DNA from: an uncultured Anaerosacchariphilus sp.
Lineage (GTDB): Bacteria; Bacillota; Clostridia; Lachnospirales; Lachnospiraceae
Direction: 5' to 3'
DNA: 6,324 bases
NCBI GenBank assembly: GCA_934402125.1
Contig: CAKRTY010000101.1
Location: 1 to 6,324 of the forward strand
The translations under genes and the position numbers were made by a program. Below are positions 6,240-6,324 of this stretch, piece by piece (the stretch's first letter is position 1; every line of letters starts with the position of its first letter). A model generated the notes under the pieces. The model saw nothing but the letters and a program-made list of their open reading frames with translations, made no database searches and was not told the DNA's origin.

Positions 6240-6324
6240 ATGGTGGATTTTATGAGGATTGTAAATTTTCTTCTTCGCGCCGTATTTGGCGCTATCGGGA
6301 TTCAGGTTATCAATGGTCTGTTCC
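6240..6324 (+). CDS. bofA: BofA-like sigma-K processing regulator (partial, 3' end outside the window)
   Basis: Only the first 28 codons are present. The protein reads MVDFMRIVNFLLRAVFGAIG and continues IQVINGLF, a hydrophobic membrane segment with the arrangement Leu-Leu-Arg, Gly, then Ile-Asn typical of the start of BofA family proteins. In Bacillus, BofA is a membrane protein of about 87 residues in the mother-cell forespore membrane. It holds the SpoIVFB protease inactive, so delaying pro-sigma-K cleavage. The assignment rests on this short segment plus the YaaL-like neighbour, its usual genomic partner. The start could also be the internal ATG at 6252; both are in the same frame. Many clostridia keep bofA homologues although sigma-K control differs, so the role here is inferred. 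Confidence 0.65.
   Translation, partial: MVDFMRIVNFLLRAVFGAIGIQVINGLF

Overview
The window looks like a low-to-mid GC, spore-forming Firmicute, most likely a gut clostridium of the Lachnospiraceae type. The pointers are a sialic-acid catabolism cassette, a T-box leader before an aminoacyl-tRNA synthetase gene, a two-domain L25/Ctc protein, strong AGGAG-type ribosome binding sites, and a YaaL (DUF2508) / BofA pair typical of endospore formers. This assignment is inferred from gene content; no database search was possible.

Layout. Bases 1-58 are the end of an upstream gene or spacer plus the nanE ribosome binding site. nanE (59-766) and nanK (763-1692) overlap by four bases and end in a clear intrinsic terminator (1719-1751). 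They are the back half of a sialic acid operon: NanK phosphorylates ManNAc and NanE converts ManNAc-6-P to GlcNAc-6-P. The lyase gene nanA and the transporter are not in view. Facing them is rplY/ctc (1833-2426, minus strand), which encodes ribosomal protein L25 with the C-terminal TL5/CTC domain.

The 575-base gap 2427-3001 holds two divergent promoters (rplY leftward, metG rightward) and a complete T-box riboswitch. The riboswitch has a candidate AUG specifier, a 7-nt T-box bulge, and mutually exclusive antiterminator and terminator helices. It should sense uncharged tRNA-Met and control metG (3002-4972), a methionyl-tRNA synthetase with a zinc knuckle and a C-terminal tRNA-binding OB domain. 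metG is followed after 13 bases by a Cof-type HAD phosphatase gene (4986-5822) interrupted by one in-frame TGA, so it is a pseudogene, a very recent nonsense allele or a sequencing error. A strong hairpin terminator (5838-5870) closes that transcription unit.

Beyond it, a DUF2508 (YaaL-like) gene runs on the minus strand (5869-6108), and a bofA-like gene starts on the plus strand at 6240 and is cut by the window end. In Bacillus these two are co-directional neighbours; here they diverge.

I see no mobile element, CRISPR array, tRNA or rRNA gene, and no clear sign of an undescribed system. The best items for follow-up are the in-frame TGA in the HAD gene, the metG T-box, and the contrast in base composition between nanEK and metG.
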